NCBI RefSeq assembly: GCF_900107275.1
Contig: NZ_FNPI01000010.1
Location: 62,001-126,000 of the forward strand
Source: Evansella caseinilytica
Lineage (GTDB): Bacteria > Bacillota > Bacilli > Bacillales > Salisediminibacteriaceae
Direction of reading: 5' to 3'
Length of the DNA stretch: 64,000 nt
A model generated the notes under the pieces. It saw only the letters and a program-made list of their open reading frames with translations. It was not told where the DNA came from and ran no database searches. Each line of letters starts with the position of its first letter. Positions within the stretch are counted from its first letter, which is position 1. Shown here piece after piece: positions 18,482 through 26,680 of this stretch. The position numbers and the translations under genes were made by a program.

Positions 18482-18485
18482 GAGT

Positions 18486-18640
18486 ATTTGAAAGGTCGGT
18501 TGACAGAGCCGGGACAGTGGGCGTAGTAGTACCGCGCACGGAGGGAGTATACCGGCGCTCTGCGAGAAATGGCTAACAACACAGCGATGACATGCAACCG
18601 GCGCTGTTTTCCGGCCTTTTAAACCAGCTTTTTTGAGATA
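18486..18640 (+). repeat. Degenerate B-type repeat between ftsX and the M23 gene
   Basis: Starts near TATTTGAAAGGTCGG and ends GGCGCTGTTTTCCGGCCTTTT, which resembles the B repeat end GGCGCTGTTTCCCGGACTTTT at 20474-20495. The body is diverged. CCGGC and GGCGC segments give strong pairing potential. Confidence 0.4.
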
Positions 18641-18711
18641 AATCGAAGGTATCAGACGATGACTATTTCCGAGGAAATAAACTGTGCAGAGCAATAAAAG
18701 GAGGCACTTAC

Positions 18712-20094
18712 ATGTATCGCAGACCACTGTTGGCTTCACTGGCATTTATCCTGGCTACAGCAACATTGCTGGGGGCTACTTCCATATCCTTTGTCGAAGC
18801 GAATACGGGAGAGGAATTGAAAGACGAGATCGATTCTTTGAAAAAGCAGCAGGACAAATTGGACGAAGAGTCAAAAAATACCGAAGATGAGCTGAAGAAA
18901 GTTGAAGAGGAAATAGACAAAGTTGTTTCAGAGGTACGTAAATTAGATCAGGAAATGTATGAAACGAACGAAAAAATTAACGACAAGCAAGAGGAAATTG
19001 ATACAACGACGGATAGAATCGAGGAACTACGCGAAAATATCGTCGAACTGGAAGATCGAATTGCCCAGCGGGATGAATTGTTAAAAGAACGAGCGCGTTC
19101 GATGTATAAGACTGGTGGAGTGATCAACTATTTAGAGGTTGTTCTCGGTGCTCAAAACTTCGGCGATCTGGTGGAACGCGTGACTGCACTGAACACCATT
19201 GCCCAGCAAGACCGCAATATTTTGGAGCAGCATATTGCCGATAAAAATGCGCTGGAGGCTGCCAAACTTGAATTGGAAGAGGAATTGGCAAAGTTGGAAC
19301 AGCAAATGTCCGAGCTGGAAGAGCTCTATGCCGAGTTTGAGAAAAAACGGGAACAGCAGGATGAATTGATGGGTCAACTGGAAGAACAGCAAGTGTCTCT
19401 AGAGGATTTCATGTTATCGATAGAAGAAGAACAGGAACTGTTAAAAGCGCAGGAAAAAGCAGCTGAGGCTGAATTGCAACGCTGGGAAGAAGAACAAAAA
19501 CGCTTGGAAGAAGAGAGGAAAAAGGCGGAAGAAGAGCGTAAAAGACAAGAAGAAGAAGAAGCGAAGAAAAATCAGCAGCAAGTAAGCCGTTCGAATTCCG
19601 GTTCATCGTCTTCATCGTCTTCATCGTCTTCAACATCGTCGGGATCCGCATCAGCACCTTCGGATACGGGCGGCGTGTTTATGCGACCTGCATCTGGTGC
19701 GATTACTTCCGGATATGGAATGCGCTGGGGAAGAATGCATAACGGCATCGATATCGGAGCAGGCGGTCGCACAAATGTTCCAATTGTTGCCGCCGATTCA
19801 GGGACGGTGATTTCCGCAGGTTGGATGAATGGATACGGTAATACAATTTTGATCTCTCATGTTGTTAACGGTCAATCAGTAACAACACTATACGGGCACT
19901 TGAACGAAATGCATGTTTCCGCCGGCCAGCAAGTAAGCCGCGGTCAGCAAATCGGCATCATGGGGAACACCGGGAATGTTGTGCCTAGTCCAACCCCGTC
20001 CAATCCAAATGCCGGAACGCATTTGCACTTTGAGGTGCATCCAGGCGGTTGGGGCAGCGGCAATGCTGTCGATCCGATGAAGTATATGAACTAA
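18712..20094 (+). CDS. Murein hydrolase activator, EnvC-like (coiled coil + M23 peptidase)
   Basis: A 460-residue secreted protein. Signal peptide about 1-30 (hydrophobic LASLAFILATATLLGA, cleavage after VEA). Residues about 33-285 are a long E/K/Q-rich coiled coil with the PcsB/EnvC-type GGVINYLEVVLGAQNFGDLVER segment. A serine-rich linker (about 293-318) leads to an M23 LytM domain (about 330-455) with zinc ligands His343 and Asp347 in HNGID and His437/His439 in HLH, so the peptidase looks catalytically complete. Its position directly after ftsEX suggests it is the hydrolase or activator gated by FtsEX at the division or elongation site. RBS AAAGGAGG. B. subtilis has no such gene here; it uses CwlO from another locus. 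Confidence 0.88.
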   Translation: MYRRPLLASLAFILATATLLGATSISFVEANTGEELKDEIDSLKKQQDKLDEESKNTEDELKKVEEEIDKVVSEVRKLDQEMYETNEKINDKQEEIDTTTDRIEELRENIVELEDRIAQRDELLKERARSMYKTGGVINYLEVVLGAQNFGDLVERVTALNTIAQQDRNILEQHIADKNALEAAKLELEEELAKLEQQMSELEELYAEFEKKREQQDELMGQLEEQQVSLEDFMLSIEEEQELLKAQEKAAEAELQRWEEEQKRLEEERKKAEEERKRQEEEEAKKNQQQVSRSNSGSSSSSSSSSSTSSGSASAPSDTGGVFMRPASGAITSGYGMRWGRMHNGIDIGAGGRTNVPIVAADSGTVISAGWMNGYGNTILISHVVNGQSVTTLYGHLNEMHVSAGQQVSRGQQIGIMGNTGNVVPSPTPSNPNAGTHLHFEVHPGGWGSGNAVDPMKYMN

Positions 20095-20173
20095 GTTTCT
20101 CCAGGACTTATTGAACAATATCTCGTGTGATGTGAGTTCAAACAACATTTGTGAATAATAAAGCATGGAAGGG

Positions 20174-20210
20174 CATCTGCAAAAAGATCATTTTTGCAGA
20201 TGATTTTTTT
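20174..20210 (+). terminator. Terminator of the ftsEX/M23 cluster
   Basis: CATCTGCAAAAA/TTTTTGCAGATG, 12 bp perfect, loop GATCA, followed by A and seven T. Confidence 0.9.
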
Positions 20211-20370
20211 GTCAGAATATTATCTATAGGAGTGTTTTTTTGGATTGTATTTCCTTCCCGGTATGCTATGTGATATCATGTGAATCCTTTCAGTGGTCTG
20301 TTGAACGACAAAAGCCGGCAATGACACATAATCTTTGTAAATACGCATATAATAATCCAAGTTTTTCAAT

Positions 20371-20512
20371 AAAGAACGTGTTCAAAAGGAGGGCGTAACA
20401 GCGGCAAGAAGTGCAAGTTGCGGCCGTCGCGAGCCATGAGCACGGGAAAGACATTGGAGCGCCGAGATTCACGGGCGCTGTTTCCCGGACTTTTTGAACA
20501 AACACTTAAAGT
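20371..20512 (+). repeat. B-type repeat
   Basis: Begins AACGTGTTCAAAAGGAGGGC, contains AACAGCGGC and GAGATTCACGGGCGCTG, and ends TCCCGGACTTTTTGAACAAA then CACTTAAAGTATA. The ends pair over more than 20 bp. It fills part of the 615-bp gap between the M23 gene and ctpB; the rest of that gap has a TATGAT at 20551 but no convincing -35. Confidence 0.7.
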
Positions 20513-20709
20513 ATACAGGCAGGATATTCCTTTTCACGCAAATTGTCTGGTATGATAGAACAATGATGGATTATTCATTCCTTAGCTGCAGGAATAGTGT
20601 AAAATGATCGTAAGGGAACGAAATAATGCGGGGGTCGAATAAGTGTAAAAACATTTTAGCAGTCAATAACAGCGGGAGAAAGACATTAGAGATATGAAGA
20701 GGTGAGACG

Positions 20710-22188
20710 ATGAACATCAATAAAGCATTATTACCAATTATCGTCGGTGTTTCCATCCTTCTTGGTGCCGGTGGAATGTATGCAGGAATCATGATTGTCG
20801 ACGGGAATTCATCAGCTCCTGTTATTGAGCAGGCTGACGATGCCACCGCTGGGGTGATTGGCAATAACGGCGGTGACTATACTATTTCCGAGGATTACAT
20901 TGAAAAGTTTACCGCTGCATATGAATTGATTCTCGAGAAATATTATGAAAATGTGGAAGAATCAAAGCTTCTTGAAGGTGCAATTTCCGGGATGCTGGAT
21001 ACGCTCGAAGACCCGTATTCCGTTTATATGGATGAAAATACAGCAAAGGAATTTATGGAATCCTTGGATTCATCCTTTGAAGGGATCGGTGCGGAAGTAA
21101 GTATGACAAATGGAAAGGTAACGATTGTAGCACCTTTCCGGGATTCACCGGCCGAGGCAGCCGGTCTGCGGCCAAACGATCAAATTATCAAAGTGGACGG
21201 GGAGGATATTGAAGGCTTGTCTCTCTATGAAGCTGTTTTAAAAATCAGGGGAGAAAAAGGGACGACGGTAACATTAACGATTAATCGACCCGGAGTGAGT
21301 GACTCTCTTGAATTTGAAGTCGTTCGCGATACAATTCCAATTGAAACGGTCTACAGTGATTTGGTCGAAGAAAACGGAAAAAATATCGGTGTATTGGAAA
21401 TTAGTTCATTTTCTGAAAACACGGCCGAACGGTTTGCTGAAGAATTGACGAAGCTGGAAGAGGAAGGAATAGACGGCTTGATTATTGATGTTCGGGGAAA
21501 TCCCGGGGGATTTCTGCAGAGCGTGGAAGACATCGGTAATTTAATTATTCCCGGCGGGGAACCTGTTGTGCAAATTGAAAATCGCGAAGGGGAGACTGTG
21601 CGGCATATTTCCAATTTGGACAGCAAAAAAACATATGAAATTGTCGGTTTGATCAATGAAGGCAGTGCCTCAGCGTCCGAGATACTGGCTGCTGCATTAA
21701 AAGAAGCCGGCGGTTATGAAATTGTCGGTCAGACGACATTTGGCAAAGGGACTGTTCAGCAAAGCTTAAAAATGGGCGACGGCAGTGAAATTAAATTAAC
21801 GTTATATAAATGGCTTACTTCTGGAGGAAACTTCATTAATGAAGTTGGAGTAGAACCAACCGTGGAAGTGAAGCAACCGGAATTTTTCTATGCGTCACCG
21901 ATTAATCTCGAGGAAACCCTGACTTACGATATGACGAATGAAAACATCGCCAGTGCTCAAGTCATGCTGCAAGGACTGGGGTATGACCCTGAACGTACTG
22001 ACGGCTATTTCAGCAAGGAAACGGAAAATGCCGTGAAGGAGTTCCAAAAAGCAGCAGGCATTACCGTGTCAGGAGAAATTGACGAGAAAACAGCAGAGTA
22101 TTTACAGATGGAAATAATTAATGCGGTACAGGGTCGGGAGTTTGATCTGCAATTTAATAAAGCTGTTGAATTGTTGACAGGGCAGTAA
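20710..22188 (+). CDS. ctpB: Carboxyl-terminal processing protease CtpB (S41)
   Basis: A 492-residue S41 protease (B. subtilis CtpB/YvjB 480). An N-terminal membrane anchor (about 4-28) is followed by the S41 N-terminal region, a PDZ domain (about 115-200, RDSPAEAAGLRPNDQIIKVDGE), the catalytic core with Ser321 in GSASASE, Lys346 in TFGKGTVQ and Gln350, and a C-terminal peptidoglycan-binding domain (about 415-480, VMLQGLGYDPERTDGYFSKETENAVKEFQ). In B. subtilis CtpB acts outside the forespore membrane, cleaving SpoIVFA to trigger sigma-K. The same role is plausible here, implying a spore-former. RBS GAGGTGAGACG. Confidence 0.95.
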   Translation: MNINKALLPIIVGVSILLGAGGMYAGIMIVDGNSSAPVIEQADDATAGVIGNNGGDYTISEDYIEKFTAAYELILEKYYENVEESKLLEGAISGMLDTLEDPYSVYMDENTAKEFMESLDSSFEGIGAEVSMTNGKVTIVAPFRDSPAEAAGLRPNDQIIKVDGEDIEGLSLYEAVLKIRGEKGTTVTLTINRPGVSDSLEFEVVRDTIPIETVYSDLVEENGKNIGVLEISSFSENTAERFAEELTKLEEEGIDGLIIDVRGNPGGFLQSVEDIGNLIIPGGEPVVQIENREGETVRHISNLDSKKTYEIVGLINEGSASASEILAAALKEAGGYEIVGQTTFGKGTVQQSLKMGDGSEIKLTLYKWLTSGGNFINEVGVEPTVEVKQPEFFYASPINLEETLTYDMTNENIASAQVMLQGLGYDPERTDGYFSKETENAVKEFQKAAGITVSGEIDEKTAEYLQMEIINAVQGREFDLQFNKAVELLTGQ

Positions 22189-22195
22189 CCTTAAC

Positions 22196-22243
22196 CAAGG
22201 GTGTCTCAAAATGGCGTATTATTACAGCCTAATGAGGCACCTT
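22196..22243 (+). terminator. Weak terminator of ctpB
   Basis: AAGGGTGTCTCA and TGAGGCACCTTT form an imperfect stem followed by a short T-run. The GGTGTCTCAAAA arm recurs in the palindrome at 34495-34538. Confidence 0.4.
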
Positions 22244-22375
22244 TGATGTAATGCGATGGCCAGCTGTTACTTTATTATGATCATGACCGTTTCTTTAAAA
22301 AAAACCTTTTCTTTTGATAGAATTGTTTTACAATGAAAGAAAGAGGATGAACACTGGTGCTTGGCAGCAATAATT

Positions 22376-22580
22376 GTAGTGTTTATTTAAAAAGATAAAA
22401 ACCGATCTTTTTAAATAAACACTTAATAGAGGGTGTTCCAAAAGGCAATGGTTCCGCACGATGCGCCGACTGCGAGAAAACCACTCACAGTCGGCCTGAA
22501 AAGAATGCATCGGCTCCACTCATTGCATCGTGTTTATTTAAAAAGATAAAAACCGATCTTTTTAAATAAACACTTATATA
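22376..22580 (+). repeat. Composite A + C + A repeat
   Basis: Two identical A hairpins, 22379-22422 and 22530-22573, each GTGTTTATTTAAAAAGAT/ATCTTTTTAAATAAACAC with loop AAAAACCG, flank a C module. The C stem GCCGACTG (22465-22472)/CAGTCGGC (22488-22495) holds loop CGAGAAAACCACTCA. It fills most of the ctpB-minJ gap. ACTTATATA follows the second hairpin. Confidence 0.85.
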
Positions 22581-22653
22581 TGACGACTTGCAGAAAAATG
22601 TCGAAGCAACGCTTGCAGTTTAAAGACTATAAATGAAAAGAGGAGGAGTTCTT

Positions 22654-24393
22654 TTGGATGTCGTCGGCATAGAACTGTTGAAAGCCTTTGGTCGATTATG
22701 GTTGCATCCGCTGACCTATCTATTTTTATTAGCGGCCTTATGGTTTGGTTTAAAGCGAATTAAACGAGAACGGAAAGACTTCCATACGAGGGTATACGAT
22801 GGCATTCATGAATTGACCTTTCCGCTCGTTGTCGGTCTTTCCGCTGCACTTATTTTTTCTATTTTCATTGCCGTTGCCGGAATTGAAGTACCTGTAAGCA
22901 TGATGGTGTTATTGACTGCGCTGTGGCTCGTCGTGATCCCGTTCATGAAAGTCCGCTGGCTTAGTATGACGACTGTAGGTTCGCTTGCTTTAATATTGGC
23001 GGTTTACCTCCCGGAAGGCGGAACTACTTATCCGTGGCTGAATGACTGGCTCCTTGAATTGCATAATATGAATCATACAGGTTTTGCCTGGCTGCTATCG
23101 GTGTTATTCATTGCCGAGGCAGTTATCATCTTGATACAAGGGTGGAAAAACACATCTCCGAAGCTGATCTCCAGTAAACGCGGAAAAATTGTCGGTACCC
23201 ATGAAGTACGCAGAATGTGGCCCTTTCCATTATTGCTTCTTTTACCGATCGGACCGATTACCTTCGACGGATGGTGGCCGTTATTTTCCGGAGTTGGAAA
23301 CGTTGGATACGGATTGATGTTCGTCCCGTTTGTTTTAGGGTTTCAAGCAACGGTTCACTCAGAACTGCCAACTCCCGTGATTAAAAAATTCGGGAAAAGG
23401 CTGCTTATCTTAGCCGCGTTGCTTATTGCTGTGTCCGGGGCGGCGACGTATTGGTCCGTGCTGGTTCCTGCTGTTGCTGTTTTAGGACTGGCGGGAAAGG
23501 AGTTGTTGTACTTCTTATTCCATTCCGCACAAAAGCATCAGGCAAGTATATATACAAATAAAGAACAAGGATTGTTAGTGCTCGGCGTCCTTCCTCATTC
23601 CACTGCAGAAAAGATGGAAATCGAAGTCGGGGAAATGATCATGAAGGTAAACGGTTGGGAAATTTATTCACAACGTGATCTGTACGAAGCACTTCAGAAA
23701 AATTCAGCATTTTGCAAGTTGGAAGTCATGGATCGCAACGGTGAATTACGGTTTGCCCAGTCATCGATTTTTCAAGGAGATCATCACCAAATCGGGTTGT
23801 TGTTTGTTCCGGATGATGAAGATTCCATCAATTTATCAGCCAGAGGTCTTCGCTCATCAGTTGTGGTTCATAAAGATCGCAATGGCGGACATACGGCAGT
23901 AGAAGAGGAACAGACTTCCGTTCTCCACAATGAAAAGGAAGCAGGGAGAACAGAAACGCTTTCTGATGAAAGTGCCGATTCCCAAATGCAAAATGATACA
24001 TCGGTGGATGAAGATGGGTTTACCGGATCGCCGGAAAACAGACGAATATTCAACGTCCTGAAAAAAAGAGAGGAAGAGCAGTACAAATCGGCAGAAGCGA
24101 ACGCGGATGAACCGCTTTATTCCGTAGATGAAAATTCGGGAATAGCTGCTGAAGCAATTGTTCCGGCGGACCTAGCAGAAGCAGCTGGTGCGGAGCAAGA
24201 AGCGGAATCAGACAGCGATGCGGCTGTGACAATAGAGGAAAAGGTGGTGAAAGAAACGCCAGTACAAGAGGAAGTTTCGTCAGGTATCTCTGCTTTTTAT
24301 GAAGACTTTCGCAAAGCACATAAAACGCAAAAAAAATGGCGGACATTAACGCCTGATAACCAAGAACAAGAACAGAAACAGGACAAGGAGTAG
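22654..24393 (+). CDS. minJ: Cell division topological determinant MinJ, with extended acidic tail
   Basis: A 579-residue polytopic membrane protein. About eight hydrophobic segments (residues about 15-290) precede a PDZ domain (about 300-385, GLLVLGVLPHSTAEKMEIEVGEMIMKVNG). This is the MinJ/YvjD architecture; in B. subtilis MinJ bridges DivIVA and MinD at poles and septum. Start TTG at 22654: GGAGGAG lies 8 nt upstream and the resulting (M)DVVGIELLK matches B. subtilis MinJ; an ATG at 22633 lies before that ribosome binding site. B. subtilis MinJ ends soon after the PDZ (397 residues). Here about 185 more residues follow, acidic and low-complexity, ending in a short basic motif (YEDFRKAHKTQKKW). 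The tail's role is unknown. Confidence 0.87.
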   Translation: MDVVGIELLKAFGRLWLHPLTYLFLLAALWFGLKRIKRERKDFHTRVYDGIHELTFPLVVGLSAALIFSIFIAVAGIEVPVSMMVLLTALWLVVIPFMKVRWLSMTTVGSLALILAVYLPEGGTTYPWLNDWLLELHNMNHTGFAWLLSVLFIAEAVIILIQGWKNTSPKLISSKRGKIVGTHEVRRMWPFPLLLLLPIGPITFDGWWPLFSGVGNVGYGLMFVPFVLGFQATVHSELPTPVIKKFGKRLLILAALLIAVSGAATYWSVLVPAVAVLGLAGKELLYFLFHSAQKHQASIYTNKEQGLLVLGVLPHSTAEKMEIEVGEMIMKVNGWEIYSQRDLYEALQKNSAFCKLEVMDRNGELRFAQSSIFQGDHHQIGLLFVPDDEDSINLSARGLRSSVVVHKDRNGGHTAVEEEQTSVLHNEKEAGRTETLSDESADSQMQNDTSVDEDGFTGSPENRRIFNVLKKREEEQYKSAEANADEPLYSVDENSGIAAEAIVPADLAEAAGAEQEAESDSDAAVTIEEKVVKETPVQEEVSSGISAFYEDFRKAHKTQKKWRTLTPDNQEQEQKQDKE

Positions 24394-24401
24394 CATAATA
24401 T

Positions 24402-24500
24402 TAGAACGTATTCAAAAAGGCAATGGTTCCGCTCGATGCACTCCATTCCGTCTAAAGTGCTGCCCACGTGCTGCGTCATTTTGAACATACACTATAAATA
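24402..24500 (+). repeat. Truncated C-type repeat
   Basis: Starts AGAACGTATTCAAAAAGG and CAATGGTTCCGCTCGATGCA like the C module, then diverges and ends TTTTGAACATACACTATA. The GAGAAAACC loop is absent. Confidence 0.5.
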
Positions 24501-24557
24501 GGAGTTGGCTTGAAACAACGGGTAAACCTTTTGAGCCATCTTCTATTTTTCATTTCA

Positions 24558-24597
24558 ACGAATATACGTTCGCTTTCTTTCGATTGGTGTGTTATAA
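24558..24597 (+). promoter_or_regulatory. LexA (DinR) box and promoter of uvrBA
   Basis: CGAATATACGTTCG (24558-24571) matches the Bacillus SOS box CGAAC-N4-GTTCG with one change. It overlaps the weak -35 TTCGCT (24568-24573); TATAAT (24592-24597) follows with an 18-bp spacer. LexA binding here would block uvrBA until DNA damage. Confidence 0.8.
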
Positions 24598-24671
24598 TGA
24601 TGCATATCTGTTAACAATGGTAAGGCACACTAGTTTTATTGACCATAAACCAGGTGAGGAGGGAATTTACG

Positions 24672-26672
24672 GTGTTGGAGCAGACAGGAAACACCTTTCA
24701 ACTCATTTCCAAGTATGAACCGCAGGGGGATCAGCCGACGGCTATCAAAGAGCTGGTCAAAGGCACTCAGGAAGGCAAGAAATTTCAGACCTTGCTTGGT
24801 GCAACGGGGACTGGAAAAACATTTACAATTTCCAATGTTATCAAAGAAGTTAACAAGCCGACGCTTGTCATCGCTCATAATAAAACGCTGGCAGGCCAGC
24901 TTTACAGTGAATTTAAAGATTTTTTTCCGAACAATGCCGTTGAATACTTCGTAAGCTACTATGACTACTATCAGCCGGAAGCATACATTCCTCAATCAGA
25001 TACTTATATAGAGAAAGACGCAAGCATAAACGATGAGATCGACAAGCTGAGACACTCTGCCACAAGCGCTTTGTTTGAACGCAAGGACGTCATTATCGTT
25101 GCCAGTGTTTCTTGTATTTACGGTCTCGGTTCACCGACCGAATACGGCGAGCTGGTTGTTTCGATTCGGACAGGGATGGAGAAGGACCGCAATGAACTCC
25201 TGCGCGATCTTGTAAATATTCAATATGATCGCAATGACATTAATTTTACCCGCGGGACGTTCCGGGTTCGTGGAGATGTTGTGGAAATTTTCCCGGCTTC
25301 CAAGGATGAACATTGCTTGCGGATTGAATTTTTTGGCGATGAAATTGAACGGATCACGGAAGTGGATGCTTTAACCGGAGAGGTGCTTGGTGAGCGAAAT
25401 CATGCTGCGATTTTCCCGGCATCCCACTTCGTCACCCGGGAGGAAAAATTAAAGCGGGCGATCGTCAACATCGAAAAAGAGCTTGAAATCCGCTTAAAGG
25501 AACTGCATGACCAGGGGAAGCTGCTCGAAGCTCAGCGCCTTGAACAAAGAACGCGCTATGACATTGAGATGATGCACGAGATGGGGTATTGCTCAGGTAT
25601 CGAAAACTATTCCCGGCACCTGACTTTCCGTGAAGCAGGAGCAACACCGTATACACTATTGGATTATTTTCCGGAAGATTTTCTTATCGTTGTCGATGAG
25701 TCTCACGTCACGCTGCCGCAAATCCGCGGGATGTATAACGGCGACCAGGCAAGAAAAGGGGTTCTTGTCGACCACGGCTTTCGCCTGCCTTCTGCAAAAG
25801 ATAACCGTCCGCTGACATTTGAGGAATTTGGCAAGCATGTTTATCAGGCAATTTTCGTGTCGGCAACACCGGGGCCGTTTGAGCTCGAAACATGTCCGAA
25901 CATGATTGAGCAAATAATCCGGCCGACCGGGCTGCTCGATCCTACCATTGACGTTAGACCGATTGCAGGGCAAATAGATGATCTCATTGAGGAAATTCGC
26001 CTTCGCAAGGAGCGAAACGAACGGGTGCTTGTTACGACATTGACGAAAAAAATGGCTGAGGATTTGACGGATTATTTGAAAGAAGTAGGCATTCAAGTCC
26101 GCTATCTCCACTCGGACATTAAAACGTTGGAGCGGATTCAAATATTGCGTGAACTGAGGAAGGGTGAATTCGACGTTTTGGTAGGTATCAACCTGCTGCG
26201 GGAAGGGCTCGATTTACCGGAAGTTTCCCTCGTGGCGATTCTCGATGCCGATAAGGAAGGCTTTTTACGTGCGGAGCGGTCCCTCATTCAAACGATCGGC
26301 AGGGCGGCGCGAAATGCGAACGGCCATGTCATTATGTATGCCGATAAAATGACAAACTCAATGCGGATAGCCATTGATGAGACGGCGCGCCGGCGACAAA
26401 TACAGAAGGACTTCAACGAAAAGCACGGCATTACACCACAAACGATTCAAAAGGCGATTCCGGAAATTATTCAGGCTACATATGTGGCGGAGACCAATGA
26501 AACTTATGATATGAAGGCAACTGCTGCACCAAAGCAAAAACTGAGTAAGAAGGAGCGGGAAAAGGTTATCGAGCGCATGGAAGCAGAGATGAAAGATGCG
26601 GCGAGAAATCTCAACTTCGAACGGGCAGCAGAACTGCGTGATATTATAATTGAATTGAAAGCGGAAGGGTGA
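24672..26672 (+). CDS. uvrB: Excinuclease ABC subunit B
   Basis: A 666-residue UvrB (B. subtilis 661). It receives damaged DNA from UvrA, opens it with its beta-hairpin and loads UvrC. Walker A GATGTGKT, the beta-hairpin region [17 protein letters not shown]-like VVDESH, helicase motif [11 protein letters not shown], and the C-terminal UVR motif (about 628-660, [18 protein letters not shown]) are present. GTG at 24672 is chosen because AGGAGGG ends 8 nt upstream; an upstream TTG frame extension includes that ribosome binding site. Under a LexA box and overlapping the region of uvrA start: the two form an operon. Confidence 0.96.
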   Translation: MLEQTGNTFQLISKYEPQGDQPTAIKELVKGTQEGKKFQTLLGATGTGKTFTISNVIKEVNKPTLVIAHNKTLAGQLYSEFKDFFPNNAVEYFVSYYDYYQPEAYIPQSDTYIEKDASINDEIDKLRHSATSALFERKDVIIVASVSCIYGLGSPTEYGELVVSIRTGMEKDRNELLRDLVNIQYDRNDINFTRGTFRVRGDVVEIFPASKDEHCLRIEFFGDEIERITEVDALTGEVLGERNHAAIFPASHFVTREEKLKRAIVNIEKELEIRLKELHDQGKLLEAQRLEQRTRYDIEMMHEMGYCSGIENYSRHLTFREAGATPYTLLDYFPEDFLIVVDESHVTLPQIRGMYNGDQARKGVLVDHGFRLPSAKDNRPLTFEEFGKHVYQAIFVSATPGPFELETCPNMIEQIIRPTGLLDPTIDVRPIAGQIDDLIEEIRLRKERNERVLVTTLTKKMAEDLTDYLKEVGIQVRYLHSDIKTLERIQILRELRKGEFDVLVGINLLREGLDLPEVSLVAILDADKEGFLRAERSLIQTIGRAARNANGHVIMYADKMTNSMRIAIDETARRRQIQKDFNEKHGITPQTIQKAIPEIIQATYVAETNETYDMKATAAPKQKLSKKEREKVIERMEAEMKDAARNLNFERAAELRDIIIELKAEG

Positions 26673-26680
26673 CTTCTAGT

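Noticed and set aside
22633-22653. ATG at 22633 as the start of minJ
   Set aside because: The only good ribosome binding site lies downstream of it, and the TTG at 22654 restores the family N-terminus.
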